A stretch of DNA of 64,000 bases from an uncultured Pseudanabaenaceae cyanobacterium. GTDB taxonomy: Bacteria; Cyanobacteriota; Cyanobacteriia; Pseudanabaenales; Pseudanabaenaceae. Both the position numbers and the translations under genes were made by a program. How positions within the stretch are numbered: position 1 is the stretch's first letter; each line of letters opens with the position of its first letter. Shown piece after piece: positions 36,877-45,459 of the stretch. Location: positions 124,001-188,000 of the forward strand of contig CALGKB010000007.1 of the NCBI GenBank assembly GCA_937927915.1, written 5' to 3'. The notes under the pieces are model-generated. The model was given only the letters and a program-made list of their open reading frames with translations, did not search any database and was not told where the DNA came from.

Positions 36877-37237
36877 GGTTTAACAACTTCTCAATCTTGC
36901 CCAGGAGACGATTAAATTCTAAAGGTTTGGTGTCGTAGTCGTCACAGCCGGCTTGCATACCCCGCTCCCGATCGCCCACCATAGCATGGGCAGAAAAGCC
37001 AATGATAGGGATAGTTTGGGTAGCAGGGTCTTCCTTGAGGATAGTAGTGGCAGTCCAACCATCCATAACAGGCAGGCTCATGTCCATAATGATCAGATTA
37101 GGGCGCAGGCGGCGGGCTAGGTCTACTCCCTCCTGTCCGTCTACAGCAACGACAATTTCATAGCCTTTCCTTGCCAGGCGGCGGGACAACATATCCCGAT
37201 TCATTTCGTTGTCTTCTACAAGGAGAATTTTTGTCAT
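36860..37237 (-). CDS. Single-domain response regulator
   Basis: A 125-residue CheY-like receiver: KILLVEDNEMNRDMLSRRLA, acceptor Asp in LIIMDMSLPVMDGW, Thr-equivalent in IIGFSAHAM and Lys in YDTKPLEF. It is the first gene of the REC triplet, and its 3' end overlaps the next by 17 bases. All three receivers share the NxMNR- -L-RRL-R-G pattern, suggesting duplication. The cognate kinase is not adjacent. Confidence 0.93.
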   Translation of the reverse strand: MTKILLVEDNEMNRDMLSRRLARKGYEIVVAVDGQEGVDLARRLRPNLIIMDMSLPVMDGWTATTILKEDPATQTIPIIGFSAHAMVGDRERGMQAGCDDYDTKPLEFNRLLGKIEKLLNRAPIS

Positions 37238-37300
37238 AATAGATATGCAGAGGGGATTATTTTGTCATTGTACCCTGAATGTGTTAGAACTAGACTAGGG

Positions 37301-37374
37301 CGGGATGTAGCGCAGCTTGGTAGCGCATCTGCTTTGGGAGCAGAGGGTCGCAGGTTCAAATCCTGTCATCCCGA
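37301..37374 (+). tRNA. tRNA-Pro (anticodon TGG)
   Basis: Cloverleaf: acceptor CGGGATG (37301-37307) pairs with CATCCCG (37367-37373), D-arm GCGCAGCTTGGTAGCGC, anticodon loop TTTGGGA giving TGG, and T-loop GGTTCAAATCC. No CCA is encoded. Confidence 0.96.
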
Positions 37375-37539
37375 TAGGAGGGAAGGGGGAAAAGGGGGCT
37401 TCCCCAGGCTCTGCCCTGCAAATAGTCAGGCGCATACCTCAGGATAGAGGGGGGGTAGCCTAGGAGGAAAGTTGAGACCCCCTACAGGACCCAGTAGCCA
37501 GCGGCATGGATAACTCTCGTCTAAACCCTCGAGAGCCTT
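37375..37539. other. Spacer after tRNA-Pro with possible structured RNA
   Basis: The 165 bases between tRNA-Pro and the convergent DUF4079 gene hold no open frame. They contain several G- and C-rich tracts (GGGGGGG near 37450, CCCCC near 37480) that could pair, and a hairpin CTCTCG / CGAGAG at about 37510-37533 that may act as the end signal for the DUF4079 transcript. I cannot match it to a known RNA family. Confidence 0.3.
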
Positions 37540-38022
37540 CTAGAGGGAGAGACCCAACTTTAAGCCCAAGAGGGCATGCACAAACAGCAGGCACAGGATA
37601 GCGCTGCCCAGGTAGGCATGGGTGCTACGCAGGAGGGCTTGATTGCCCGCAAACCCAGTGAGAGAAATTGTGCCGTTGACAAAAAGGAGCACCAACACCG
37701 CTGAACCTGTCCAGAAATGGGGGCTTTCCAGGAGAGGTTGTTTTTGCATCACCAGGGACAGCAGACCGCCCGTGTAACCCATTGCCAGAAAGAGGGTCAT
37801 TAGAGGCGCAATCTTCCGATGGTCCGCCAAATTCTTTGCCTTTTCCTCTGGGTCACTCACCAAGCGACCCCGCCAGCCCGCTAAACCAACAAAACTGCCC
37901 ATGACAAAAATCACGATCGCCATAAAGAAGGGATGCCCCCAATGTACGATCGGTTCTGGCACCCCTAGTTGATTAAACTGTTGTGCTATGGGTTCTAAAA
38001 ATTTGCTCAGAGTGGTATTCAT
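37540..38022 (-). CDS. DUF4079 family membrane protein
   Basis: A 160-residue protein from the ATG at 38022 (MNTTLSKF), with four predicted helices and conserved His residues (VHWGHPFFMAIVIFVMG; TGFAGNQALLRSTHAYLGS; LFVHALLGLKLGL). The His pattern is reminiscent of four-helix cytochrome b561-like proteins. A heme-binding role is inference. The family is common in cyanobacteria, without known function. Confidence 0.8.
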   Translation of the reverse strand: MNTTLSKFLEPIAQQFNQLGVPEPIVHWGHPFFMAIVIFVMGSFVGLAGWRGRLVSDPEEKAKNLADHRKIAPLMTLFLAMGYTGGLLSLVMQKQPLLESPHFWTGSAVLVLLFVNGTISLTGFAGNQALLRSTHAYLGSAILCLLFVHALLGLKLGLSL

Positions 38023-38121
38023 GGCACACCTCATAGAGTAGGAACAGGGACAGATGCCCCAGGGCTTATTTTATCTGCCTTAACAAAAGGTTAAAATCAG
38101 CATAACTACAGATGAGATGCT

Positions 38122-38976
38122 ATGGCTTTTATCGACCTACAGGGGGTTACCAAACGCTACAATCAAGTACCAGTTGTCAATCACTTGGATTTAACTATCG
38201 ATCAGGGGGAAATGTTTGCCCTCCTGGGACCAAACGGGGCAGGCAAGTCCACCACTATTAAAATGCTCACTACCCTGGCTACTCCCGATGAAGGCAAGAT
38301 CACGATCGGAGGAGCAGATGTCGTCAAACAGCCCCACCTGGTCAAGCGCTTTATCGGTGTGGTGCTGCAGCAAATTAGCCTCGACCTCGATCGCACTGTC
38401 TGGGAAAACATGGAATTTCACGGCAGGATGCATCATATGCCCCCCAAAGAAAGGAAAGAAGCCATCGATCGGTGTTTAGAGTATGTACAGTTGCAGGACA
38501 GACGCCACGAGCGCACCCGCAACCTCTCAGGAGGGATGAAACGCCGTTTGCAAATTGCCCGTGCCCTTATGCACAATCCCAAGGTATTATTCTTAGACGA
38601 ACCCACTGTGGGACTCGACCCCCAAACCCGCCGTCGCATCTGGGAAATCATCCTCGACCTCAAACAGCAGGGCATGACCATTTTACTGACGACCCACTAC
38701 ATGGAAGAGGCAGAAACCCTCTGCGATCGGGTGGGGATACTAGACCAGGGCAAGTTAATTGAGATGGGCACACCGGAAGAATTGCGCAAAAAGCATGGTT
38801 TAGCCGTAGTTATAGTGCAAAATGAAAAAGACCAGCGGTTAGACTACAAATTCTTCCCCACCATGGCCGATGCCAACACCTACCTAGAGTCATTGCCCCA
38901 CAAGCAGGGCGTAATGGTGCGCGAGTCCAACTTGGAAGACATTTTCGTAGAACTAACGGGTAGACAACTAGATTGA
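38122..38976 (+). CDS. ABC transporter ATP-binding protein (DrrA type), no adjacent permease
   Basis: A 284-residue ATPase: Walker A GPNGAGKSTT at about residue 38, Q-loop VLQQISLDLD, signature LSGGMKRRLQIARALMHNP, Walker B VLFLDEPTVGLDP and H-loop LLTTHYMEEAE. The C-terminal LEDIFVELTGRQ is the drug-export (DrrA/CcmA-like) tail. No membrane partner is next to it; the following gene, nine bases on, is a sugar nucleotidyltransferase. An exporter for a polysaccharide or lipid is possible but not shown. Confidence 0.92.
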   Translation: MAFIDLQGVTKRYNQVPVVNHLDLTIDQGEMFALLGPNGAGKSTTIKMLTTLATPDEGKITIGGADVVKQPHLVKRFIGVVLQQISLDLDRTVWENMEFHGRMHHMPPKERKEAIDRCLEYVQLQDRRHERTRNLSGGMKRRLQIARALMHNPKVLFLDEPTVGLDPQTRRRIWEIILDLKQQGMTILLTTHYMEEAETLCDRVGILDQGKLIEMGTPEELRKKHGLAVVIVQNEKDQRLDYKFFPTMADANTYLESLPHKQGVMVRESNLEDIFVELTGRQLD

Positions 38977-38985
38977 GGAAGCAGA

Positions 38986-40110
38986 ATGAAAGCCATGATT
39001 CTGGCGGCGGGTAAGGGAACCAGACTGCGCCCCTTTACTAATGTGATACCAAAGCCCATGATTCCCATTATGCAGAAGCCCGTGATGGAATTTTTGGTGG
39101 AACTCCTGCGGCAGCACGGTTTTACAGAAATCATGGTCAATGTCAGCCACCTAGCGGAGACCATTCAAAACTACTTCCGCGATGGGCAAAAGTTCGGTGT
39201 CCAGATGGCTTACTCCTTTGAGGGTAGGATTGAAGATGGGCAACTCAAGGGGGAGGCTCTGGGGTCGGCGGGAGGTATCAAAAAAATTCAGGATTTTTAC
39301 CCCTTTTTTGACGATACCTTTGTGGTCCTCTGTGGGGATGCTCTCATTGACTTAGACCTGACGGCGGTGGTGGAATGGCACAGACGCAAAGGGGCAATGG
39401 CAACAGTGGTGATGAAGCGTGTACCCCGCGATCAGGTTTCTAGCTATGGGGTTGTAGTCACCGATCGGGAGGGGCGTATTCAATCCTTCCAAGAGAAACC
39501 CCCTGTGCACCAAGCCCGCAGCAATCAGATCAACACGGGGATTTACATTTTTGAACCAGAGGTGTTGGATTATATTCCATCGGGGCAAAAGTTTGACATT
39601 GGGGCAGACCTCTTTCCCAAGTTGGTGGCTGAAGGTGCCCCCTTCTATGGCATCTGCATGGATTTTGAGTGGGTGGATATTGGACGTGTCCCCGACTATT
39701 GGCAAGCCATTCAAGATGTGCTATGCCAGCGGCTGCCCAATGTACCGATTCCAGGGCGGCAGGTGCTGCCTGGGGTCTATACGGGCTTGAATGTGGCGGT
39801 GAACTGGGACAGGGTGGCAGTGCAGGGACCTGTCTACGTTGGCGGCATGACTAGGATTGAGGATGGAGCGCGCATTATAGGTCCCACGATGATCGGTCCC
39901 AACTGTCACATCTGTGGGGGGGCGGTGGTGGAACGGAGTGTGATTTTTGAGTATTCCCGCCTGGGGGATGTGCGCCTTGTGGATAAGCTGGTGTTTGGGC
40001 GCTACTGTGTAGATAAGGATGGCACTGCGATCGATTTACAGGCAGCAGCTTTGGATTGGTTAATTACGGATGCTAGGCAGGACAATCACGCCAGAATTGT
40101 ACGGGTATGA
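38986..40110 (+). CDS. Sugar-phosphate nucleotidyltransferase with hexapeptide tail
   Basis: A 374-residue NDP-sugar pyrophosphorylase: N-terminal MKAMILAAGKGTRLRPFTN, the metal-binding VLCGDALIDLDL, and NTGIYIFEPEVLDYIP. The C-terminal ~110 residues (GPVYVGGMTRIEDGARIIGPTMIGPNCHI) form a left-handed beta helix. The type resembles mannose-1-phosphate guanylyltransferase or glucose-1-phosphate thymidylyltransferase-like proteins of cyanobacterial envelope pathways; substrate not assignable. It overlaps the next gene by four bases. Confidence 0.9.
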   Translation: MKAMILAAGKGTRLRPFTNVIPKPMIPIMQKPVMEFLVELLRQHGFTEIMVNVSHLAETIQNYFRDGQKFGVQMAYSFEGRIEDGQLKGEALGSAGGIKKIQDFYPFFDDTFVVLCGDALIDLDLTAVVEWHRRKGAMATVVMKRVPRDQVSSYGVVVTDREGRIQSFQEKPPVHQARSNQINTGIYIFEPEVLDYIPSGQKFDIGADLFPKLVAEGAPFYGICMDFEWVDIGRVPDYWQAIQDVLCQRLPNVPIPGRQVLPGVYTGLNVAVNWDRVAVQGPVYVGGMTRIEDGARIIGPTMIGPNCHICGGAVVERSVIFEYSRLGDVRLVDKLVFGRYCVDKDGTAIDLQAAALDWLITDARQDNHARIVRV

Positions 40111-40799
40111 GTCATTTAATTATTTTGGCTTTGCTGTTAGTTTTTGCGGTTGCCCACAGTGGCTTGGCGAGCCTACGTTGGCGCTGGGAAGATAAGATAG
40201 GGGCAAGGTTGTATCGGGTGATGTTTGCCCTTATAAGCATTACCTTGGCGGTACCTTTGTTTATTTACTACTTCAATCATCGTTATGATGGGCTGGTTTT
40301 GTGGTCATTGCAAACGGTGCCTGGGGTGCATGAATTGGTGGGTATTCTCTCAGGTATTGCCTTTTTCTTTCTCTATCCCGCTACTTTTAATTTGCTAGAA
40401 ATTGCCGCTGTTGCCAAACCCCAAGTCCACCTCTACGAAACAGGCATTATTCGCATTGCCCGCCATCCCCAATTAGTGGGTATGACTCTGTGGTGTATTG
40501 CCCATACCCTATGGATAGGCACAAGTTTTGCCCTGGTAACCGCGATCGGTCTGGTTTCCTATCACCTCTTTGGCGCCTGGCATGGGGATAGGAGGTTGTT
40601 AGCCCGCTATGGGGAGAGTTTTCGGGCGGTACAGGAACGCACATCTATCGTGCCTTTTCTAGCTATTTGGCAAGGCAGACAGAAATTAGTGTGGCAGGAA
40701 TTTATCCGCCCTGCCTATGGTGGGGTTTTAGTGACTATTGCTGTATTTTATTGGCTACACCCAATCGTTATTTCTGCCAGCGCCAACCTACCTTATTAA
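40107..40799 (+). CDS. NnrU family membrane protein (possible zeta-carotene isomerase)
   Basis: A 230-residue protein with about six membrane helices: HLIILALLLVFAVAHSGLASLR, then VMFALISITLAVPLFIY, with the family motif HPQLVGMTLWCIAHTLWIG. NnrU proteins are homologous to plant Z-ISO, which isomerises 15-cis-zeta-carotene using a heme bound by His residues, and a cyanobacterial homologue has been shown to do the same. A carotenoid role is therefore plausible here; the conserved His in VAHSG and in ARHPQ are candidates for heme ligands. Coupled by ATGA overlap to the nucleotidyltransferase. Confidence 0.8.
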   Translation: MSHLIILALLLVFAVAHSGLASLRWRWEDKIGARLYRVMFALISITLAVPLFIYYFNHRYDGLVLWSLQTVPGVHELVGILSGIAFFFLYPATFNLLEIAAVAKPQVHLYETGIIRIARHPQLVGMTLWCIAHTLWIGTSFALVTAIGLVSYHLFGAWHGDRRLLARYGESFRAVQERTSIVPFLAIWQGRQKLVWQEFIRPAYGGVLVTIAVFYWLHPIVISASANLPY

Positions 40800-40973
40800 G
40801 CCTTCCTCCCCTGCCAAGATGCCGTCGGGATTCCTATTCCCTCTAGCTCACAGGGCAAACCTGCGAGTTGTTACCTAAAATTGCTAGGGTGCCAAAAATA
40901 TAATGATTGAATTGCCACTCTAAAATAGAACTAAGTTTTAAGAGACTGCCATCATAAAATACCACGATTGTTT

Positions 40974-41750
40974 ATGACAGATATAGATGAGCTAATCAGA
41001 GCACTCGATCGGGCTGATTCCGCCGACAGTCTCACAGAAGCCGTGAAGGCATTGGCACAAACGCGATCGGTCAAGGCTATCCCCCATTTAATGCAGGTAC
41101 TGAGTTTCAACAATCCAGGGGCAGCGGTAGCAGCGGTGGATGGTTTAATTCAAATTGGCGTGGAGGCAGTCCCCTATCTCCTCAGTCAGCTCGATCGGCA
41201 TAACTACACAGCGCGGGCATGGGCGATTCGTGCCCTGGCAGGTATTGGTGACCCTAGGGGTTTGGTGACTTTGTTAGGAGCGTCAACAGCAGATTTTTCC
41301 GTCAGTGTACGGCGGGCAAGTGCTAGGGGTTTAGGACTGCTGAAGTGGTACTGGTTCCCTCCTCAACTGCGGGAAATTGCCCAGTTAGAAGTGTTGGAGG
41401 CGTTGTTATTTGTCCTAGAACAGGATGAGGAATGGGTAGTGCGCTATAGTGCTGTGACTGGTTTGGAAGCCTTCCTGCCCCACTATCCCCCCGCCACCGC
41501 TCGGGTACAAGCCTGTTGGCAACATCTCCTCCTCCACGACCCCGTGCCTGCCGTGCGTGCCCGCATTGCCTATGCGCAACAAAATCTCCTCACCCCCCCT
41601 GCCATTCAGCCAGAACCCCTCACTGCCACGATCGATTGGGAGGAAATCCTCGCCCGCCTGAGTGCCCGCAAGCGCCAAGAACGCCTCCGCCCCAGTGACC
41701 CCGCCAACTATCGCCAGCTGGCAAAAACGATCGTGTGTCAAGACTTGTGA
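40974..41750 (+). CDS. cpcF: CpcF-like phycocyanobilin lyase subunit
   Basis: HEAT-repeat protein, 258 residues from the ATG at 40974. Matches the CpcF pattern: LIRALDRADSADSLTEAVKALA, LSFNNPGAAVAAVDGLIQIG, HNYTARAWAIRALAGIGDPRGL and SVSVRRASARGLGLLKW, then EWVVRYSAVTGLEAFL. CpcE/CpcF attach phycocyanobilin to Cys84 of the phycocyanin alpha chain. The C-terminus is about 45 residues longer than typical CpcF, ending WEEILARLSARKRQERL. Neither cpcE nor cpcA/B is adjacent, so pairing with CpcE must be in trans. Confidence 0.7.
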   Translation: MTDIDELIRALDRADSADSLTEAVKALAQTRSVKAIPHLMQVLSFNNPGAAVAAVDGLIQIGVEAVPYLLSQLDRHNYTARAWAIRALAGIGDPRGLVTLLGASTADFSVSVRRASARGLGLLKWYWFPPQLREIAQLEVLEALLFVLEQDEEWVVRYSAVTGLEAFLPHYPPATARVQACWQHLLLHDPVPAVRARIAYAQQNLLTPPAIQPEPLTATIDWEEILARLSARKRQERLRPSDPANYRQLAKTIVCQDL

Positions 41751-41818
41751 AGATTGCTTTACGGATGTAACAAATTCCACTTAGGATTTTGTTTTAGTTT
41801 GTAACCTACTAGAGGTCT

Positions 41819-42385
41819 ATGCGGAAATTACTAGCTCTCTTATTGGCGGTATGCGTCTGGGTAGGGTTGGCAGTACAACCTGCTCAAGCAGCCTTTTCCT
41901 TTGATGTCCTGACCCCCTGCGGTCAATCGGAAGCCTTCCAAAAGCGTCTCAATGACGAGATCAGTGCCTTTGAAGACCGCTTAAGCAACTTCCAAGCGGG
42001 TACTCCCCAATATCAGTACCTCCAGCATAAGATTGAAACCACCAAGGCACGCTTTAGCAAGTACGCCAACTCTAGCCTGCTCTGCGGTGAAGATGGTCTG
42101 CCCCACCTGATTTCGGACGGCAGATGGGACCACGCGGGGGAATTCATCATTCCTAGCCTGTTATTCCTCTACATTGCGGGTTGGATTGGTTGGGTAGGCA
42201 GAAGCTACCTCCGTGCCATTCGCAAGGATGTCGATGAAGCTTACACCAAGGAAATTATTATTGACGTGCCCCTCGCTTTGCAGTGTATGCTCACTGGCTT
42301 TATTTGGCCCCTAGCCGCGCTGCAGCAATTTGGTTCCGGTGAGCTGACGGCTCCCGATAATGAAGTGCCTGTTTCCCCTCGTTAA
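41819..42385 (+). CDS. psaF: Photosystem I subunit III
   Basis: Thylakoid protein at the edge of the PSI reaction centre; in cyanobacteria it lies near the plastocyanin/cytochrome c6 side. The 188-residue precursor has a cleavable signal ([18 protein letters not shown], cleavage after AQA, mature from [11 protein letters not shown]), two luminal Cys residues (LTPCG and LLCGED) and a transmembrane helix ([18 protein letters not shown]), then a stromal end. It is immediately followed by psaJ with a 21-base gap, the standard psaFJ operon. Confidence 0.98.
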   Translation: MRKLLALLLAVCVWVGLAVQPAQAAFSFDVLTPCGQSEAFQKRLNDEISAFEDRLSNFQAGTPQYQYLQHKIETTKARFSKYANSSLLCGEDGLPHLISDGRWDHAGEFIIPSLLFLYIAGWIGWVGRSYLRAIRKDVDEAYTKEIIIDVPLALQCMLTGFIWPLAALQQFGSGELTAPDNEVPVSPR

Positions 42386-42406
42386 TCTGTTTGGAGTAAG
42401 TGAACT

Positions 42407-42532
42407 ATGCAAGACTTTGTAAAGTATCTTTCCACTGCCCCTGTCCTGGCTGCTGTCTGGCTGTTTATCACAGCGGGTATTTTGATTGAAGTAAATCGCT
42501 TTTTCCCTGACCTATTAACTTTTCCCCTGTAA
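42407..42532 (+). CDS. psaJ: Photosystem I subunit IX
   Basis: A 41-residue single-helix PSI subunit, [19 protein letters not shown], ending [11 protein letters not shown]. The length and the helix pattern are typical. It was missed by simple ORF cutoffs because it is short. A GGAGTAAGTGAACT sequence precedes the ATG. A strong terminator follows at 42550. Confidence 0.96.
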   Translation: MQDFVKYLSTAPVLAAVWLFITAGILIEVNRFFPDLLTFPL

Positions 42533-42549
42533 TTTTTAAGTAGACTGTG

Positions 42550-42576
42550 AGGAGGGGCTACCCTCCTTATTTGTTT
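42550..42576 (+). terminator. Rho-independent terminator of psaFJ
   Basis: AGGAGGG (42550-42556), loop GCTA, CCCTCCT (42561-42567), followed by TATTTGTTT. The stem is perfect over seven pairs. It abuts the dnaX stop on the opposite strand. Confidence 0.75.
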
Positions 42577-44173
42577 AAGATAAATCGACAATTTCCCCCC
42601 CAAATATATGTAGGATGTTTTGTAGGGCATCCACCCCTCGATCGTTTTTTTTCTCCACAGCTGTTTCTTTTTCTTTTGTTTCAGGTGGACTCACCACAGG
42701 GGATGGAGAGACATTGGGTGTCGGTGGGGATAAATTGCTGGCAATGACAAATTCCACTTCTACGGGGTGCTGCAGTATTTTTTGACAGGCATCAGCTATT
42801 TGTTGTTTTTTAGGAACAAAGAATTTCTCCATAACTTGTTTGCTTTTCGCTTCAATGATTACTTTGTCCGCTCTAATTTCTGCACAGCGCCCCTGTTGGC
42901 ATAAAAGTGCCCTAGTTGCCATCGGTAAATTATTTAAGATTTGTTCCCAAAATTTATTGACATCCTGACGAGGCAAGAAGGAGCTAGGGGGTTTAACTTC
43001 TACTGACTGTAGGGGTTCTGTAGTCTTAACAGTCACTGGGGGCGGAACAACAGTCATTTCTTTGTTATTATTTGTTGTCGTGGGAAGTTCCCCTAGTAAA
43101 CCTAACAAGATTACTTCTAACCACAGGCGGGGTTGGGTGGTATTTTTTAACTGGGTTTCCCCCTGGCGGAGGTGCTGCTGTGCCTGTAAAATTTGTGCCG
43201 TAGTAATGCCCTGGGCTAACTCTACCAATCGCTGCCAATTCTCTCCTGTCCAGGTCACTAAATCTGTCCGATGGGGGGCGGTTTTTGCAATCAGCAAATC
43301 GCGATATAGGGTGGCAATATTTTGCAGAATGACTAGGGGTTCCCTGCCCCTATCTAAAATCTGACCCGTAATTTCTAGGACGGCAATGGCGTTCCCCTGC
43401 AGAATAGCGGTGGCAAGATTTAATAAATTTTCCTCCGAGACTGCTCCAACTAAATCCCAAATCATTGCTGCTGTGATGGTGCCATCCAGTAAGCTCACCT
43501 GGTCTAACAAAGCCTCACTATCCCGCAGTCCCCCCTGGGATAATTGGGCAATCAATCTGATAGCCGCTGGCTCAATGGTAATGTTTTCTGCTTGGGCAAT
43601 GTAGGTGAGATGGGCAATTGTTGCCTCTAAAGGAATGCGTCGAAAATCAAAGCGCTGACAGCGAGAAATAATTGTCGGTAATACTCTTTGGGGGTCAGTA
43701 GTAGCCAGAATAAACACAACCCGATCGGGGGGTTCTTCTAAAGTTTTGAGGAGGGCATTAAAGGCAGCATTACTGAGCATATGACACTCATCAATGACAT
43801 AGACTTTGTAGCGGGCTTGTACGGGGGCAAACTGGGCGCGCTCAATAATTTCTCTGATGTTATCTACGCCTGTATTACTGGCAGCATCAATTTCGGTGAC
43901 ATCTAAAGCGGTGCCTTTACTAATTGCTACACAGAGGGAGCACTTACCGCAGGGATTGGGAGTTGGTACATCTGAGGCTAAACAATTCAATGACTTTGCC
44001 ATAATGCGGGCGGTGGAAGTTTTCCCCGTTCCCCTGGCACCTGTAAACAAATAGGCAGGGGCGATTTTCTGTTGTAAAATGGCGTTGGTTAAAGTGCGGG
44101 CAATTCCTTCCTGTCCTACAAGATCGGCAAATTTCTGGGGGCGATATTTGTGATGTAGTGGTTCGTAGCCCAT
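42575..44173 (-). CDS. dnaX: DNA polymerase III subunit gamma/tau
   Basis: Clamp-loader ATPase, 532 residues. The N-terminal AAA+ core has YLFTGARGTGKTSTARI (Walker A), a zinc motif of four Cys (NCLASDV...NPCGKCSLC), VYVIDECHMLSN (Walker B) and the sensor SRCQRFDFRR. The C-terminal half is low in conservation, ending FGGEIVDLS. No intein interrupts the ATPase core, though many cyanobacterial dnaX genes carry one. No slippery A-run for gamma production was seen. Confidence 0.96.
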   Translation of the reverse strand: MGYEPLHHKYRPQKFADLVGQEGIARTLTNAILQQKIAPAYLFTGARGTGKTSTARIMAKSLNCLASDVPTPNPCGKCSLCVAISKGTALDVTEIDAASNTGVDNIREIIERAQFAPVQARYKVYVIDECHMLSNAAFNALLKTLEEPPDRVVFILATTDPQRVLPTIISRCQRFDFRRIPLEATIAHLTYIAQAENITIEPAAIRLIAQLSQGGLRDSEALLDQVSLLDGTITAAMIWDLVGAVSEENLLNLATAILQGNAIAVLEITGQILDRGREPLVILQNIATLYRDLLIAKTAPHRTDLVTWTGENWQRLVELAQGITTAQILQAQQHLRQGETQLKNTTQPRLWLEVILLGLLGELPTTTNNNKEMTVVPPPVTVKTTEPLQSVEVKPPSSFLPRQDVNKFWEQILNNLPMATRALLCQQGRCAEIRADKVIIEAKSKQVMEKFFVPKKQQIADACQKILQHPVEVEFVIASNLSPPTPNVSPSPVVSPPETKEKETAVEKKNDRGVDALQNILHIFGGEIVDLS

Positions 44174-44266
44174 AGTTTTAATTTGCCGCCATCCCTACTT
44201 CAAAATAATTGTAACAATGGCTGTAACATTGGGTTAGAATATTGCCGCAGTCTAGTTTATGCCCCT

Positions 44267-44686
44267 ATGTCTTTGCCTTTTCCCCCTGAACAGGTTTTAC
44301 TCACTGGTATTGCCATTGCTACGGTGTTAATCTATCTGCCTTATTTTGTGGTAGCTGCTGCCCGCGTTAGTGCCCAAGTTGACCTCGGTAATCCCCGCGT
44401 TGCCCTGGATAAACTCCCGCCCTACGCCCAAAGGGCTAATGCTGCCCACCAAAATGCCTTTGAGGTGTTTATTCTGTTTGCCGCCGCCGCCCTGATGGTC
44501 TATACCACTGGCAAAGCCTCCAACTATACTTCCATCGTCACGATCGTATTCCTTGTCTCCCGCCTGCTCCACTCCATCTTTTACATTGCGAATCTTCCTC
44601 CCCTGCGGGGCTTAGCTTGGCTCGTCAGCATTGGCTGCGTCGCTAGTTTGATGGGTACCAGTCTCACCCTGTTTTACAAAGCCTAA
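44267..44686 (+). CDS. MAPEG family membrane protein
   Basis: A 139-residue, four-helix membrane protein of the MAPEG (eicosanoid and glutathione metabolism) superfamily. The sequence AAARVSAQVDLGNPRVALDKLPPYAQRANAAHQNAFEVFILFAAA matches the conserved N-E-x-F/NP-R region. The start ATG at 44267 is preferred over an upstream one at 44183 that would add a Cys/Asn-rich leader. It may act as a glutathione-dependent peroxidase or transferase; not proven. Overlaps the S4 gene by four bases. Confidence 0.82.
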   Translation: MSLPFPPEQVLLTGIAIATVLIYLPYFVVAAARVSAQVDLGNPRVALDKLPPYAQRANAAHQNAFEVFILFAAAALMVYTTGKASNYTSIVTIVFLVSRLLHSIFYIANLPPLRGLAWLVSIGCVASLMGTSLTLFYKA

Positions 44687-45459
44687 ACCGATCGGGTCAT
44701 CTGCACGCGATAGCGATTCTTTTTGGTCACCATCACATCATCGATCGTCAATCTTCCCTTGCCCCTGATACTGATGAGGTCGCCGGGTTTGAGCTGGTAG
44801 CTGGGTTGCTCGATCGTTTGCCAGTTCACCCGTACCTCTGCCTGCTGAATTAACTCCACCATCTTGCTGCGGGACATCCCAAAGCCAGCGGAAGCAACGG
44901 CATCCAAACGCAGAGAGGCTTCCACACTGACAACCTCCTTGGTCTGGGGGGGACGCACCTTTAACTCCGACCACTCAATTCCCCGCACCTTCACGGGCAC
45001 CGTGCGCACCTGCTGTAAATTCAGCGCCAGGTAGTCCCCCAGGGTAGGGTCAACGATCGCCTGTGCTCCCCTCTCCCCCAGCACAATGATGTCCCCTACT
45101 TTGCCCCGATCGATGCCTGTGGCTAGAATCGCCCCTAAAAAGTCGCGGTGATTGGCAGGGTCAAACAAAAAGTTGCCGCTGATCTCTATAGGCAAGAGGG
45201 GAAAATCTCCCAGACTAAGGCACTGCTCTAGGCGAGCAATCCCTAACCGCTGTCGTTCTGCCTGCTCGTAACCCCCCCAGGCGCAAATCTGCACCTCTGT
45301 AAATTTCTGAAACAATCCCTGCGCCTCTGCTAGGACCGGGGGTGGCAAAAAATCGCTGTAAACAACTTCCCAACGTTGCAATGCCCGATCGCCTAAATCC
45401 AGCAACCGCGCGATCTCCTCCCGAAATTCCAGTTTGCCTAAACTATCGCGGGGCAGCAT
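44683..45459 (-). CDS. S4-domain RNA-binding protein (YlmH type, photosystem II S4 protein)
   Basis: A 258-residue protein. The C-terminal S4 domain (SLRLDAVASAGFGMSRSKMVELIQQAEVRVNW, about residues 180-245) binds structured RNA. The N-terminal two-thirds (DFLPPPVLAEAQGLF, ILATGIDRGKVGDIIVLGERGAQ) is the YlmH-like part. In cyanobacteria and plants this family is annotated as photosystem II S4 domain protein. It overlaps grxC by 17 bases upstream. Confidence 0.85.
   Translation of the reverse strand: MLPRDSLGKLEFREEIARLLDLGDRALQRWEVVYSDFLPPPVLAEAQGLFQKFTEVQICAWGGYEQAERQRLGIARLEQCLSLGDFPLLPIEISGNFLFDPANHRDFLGAILATGIDRGKVGDIIVLGERGAQAIVDPTLGDYLALNLQQVRTVPVKVRGIEWSELKVRPPQTKEVVSVEASLRLDAVASAGFGMSRSKMVELIQQAEVRVNWQTIEQPSYQLKPGDLISIRGKGRLTIDDVMVTKKNRYRVQMTRSV

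Noticed and set aside
37510-37533. Strong terminator of the DUF4079 gene
   Set aside because: The CTCTCG/CGAGAG stem has a ten-base loop and only TTAT after it, so it is too weak to call as a rho-independent terminator.
41751-41818. TTTACGGATGTAACA upstream of psaF as an RpaB site
   Set aside because: It is an inverted, imperfect arrangement and does not meet the direct-repeat HLR1 consensus.
42575-44173. Intein or programmed frameshift in dnaX
   Set aside because: The ATPase core is uninterrupted and no A-run slippery sequence with a downstream hairpin was seen.
44207-44235. Two GTTACA words upstream of dnaX, looking like an HLR1 site
   Set aside because: The spacing between the two words is six bases, not four as in HLR1, and the site is not near a light-related gene.
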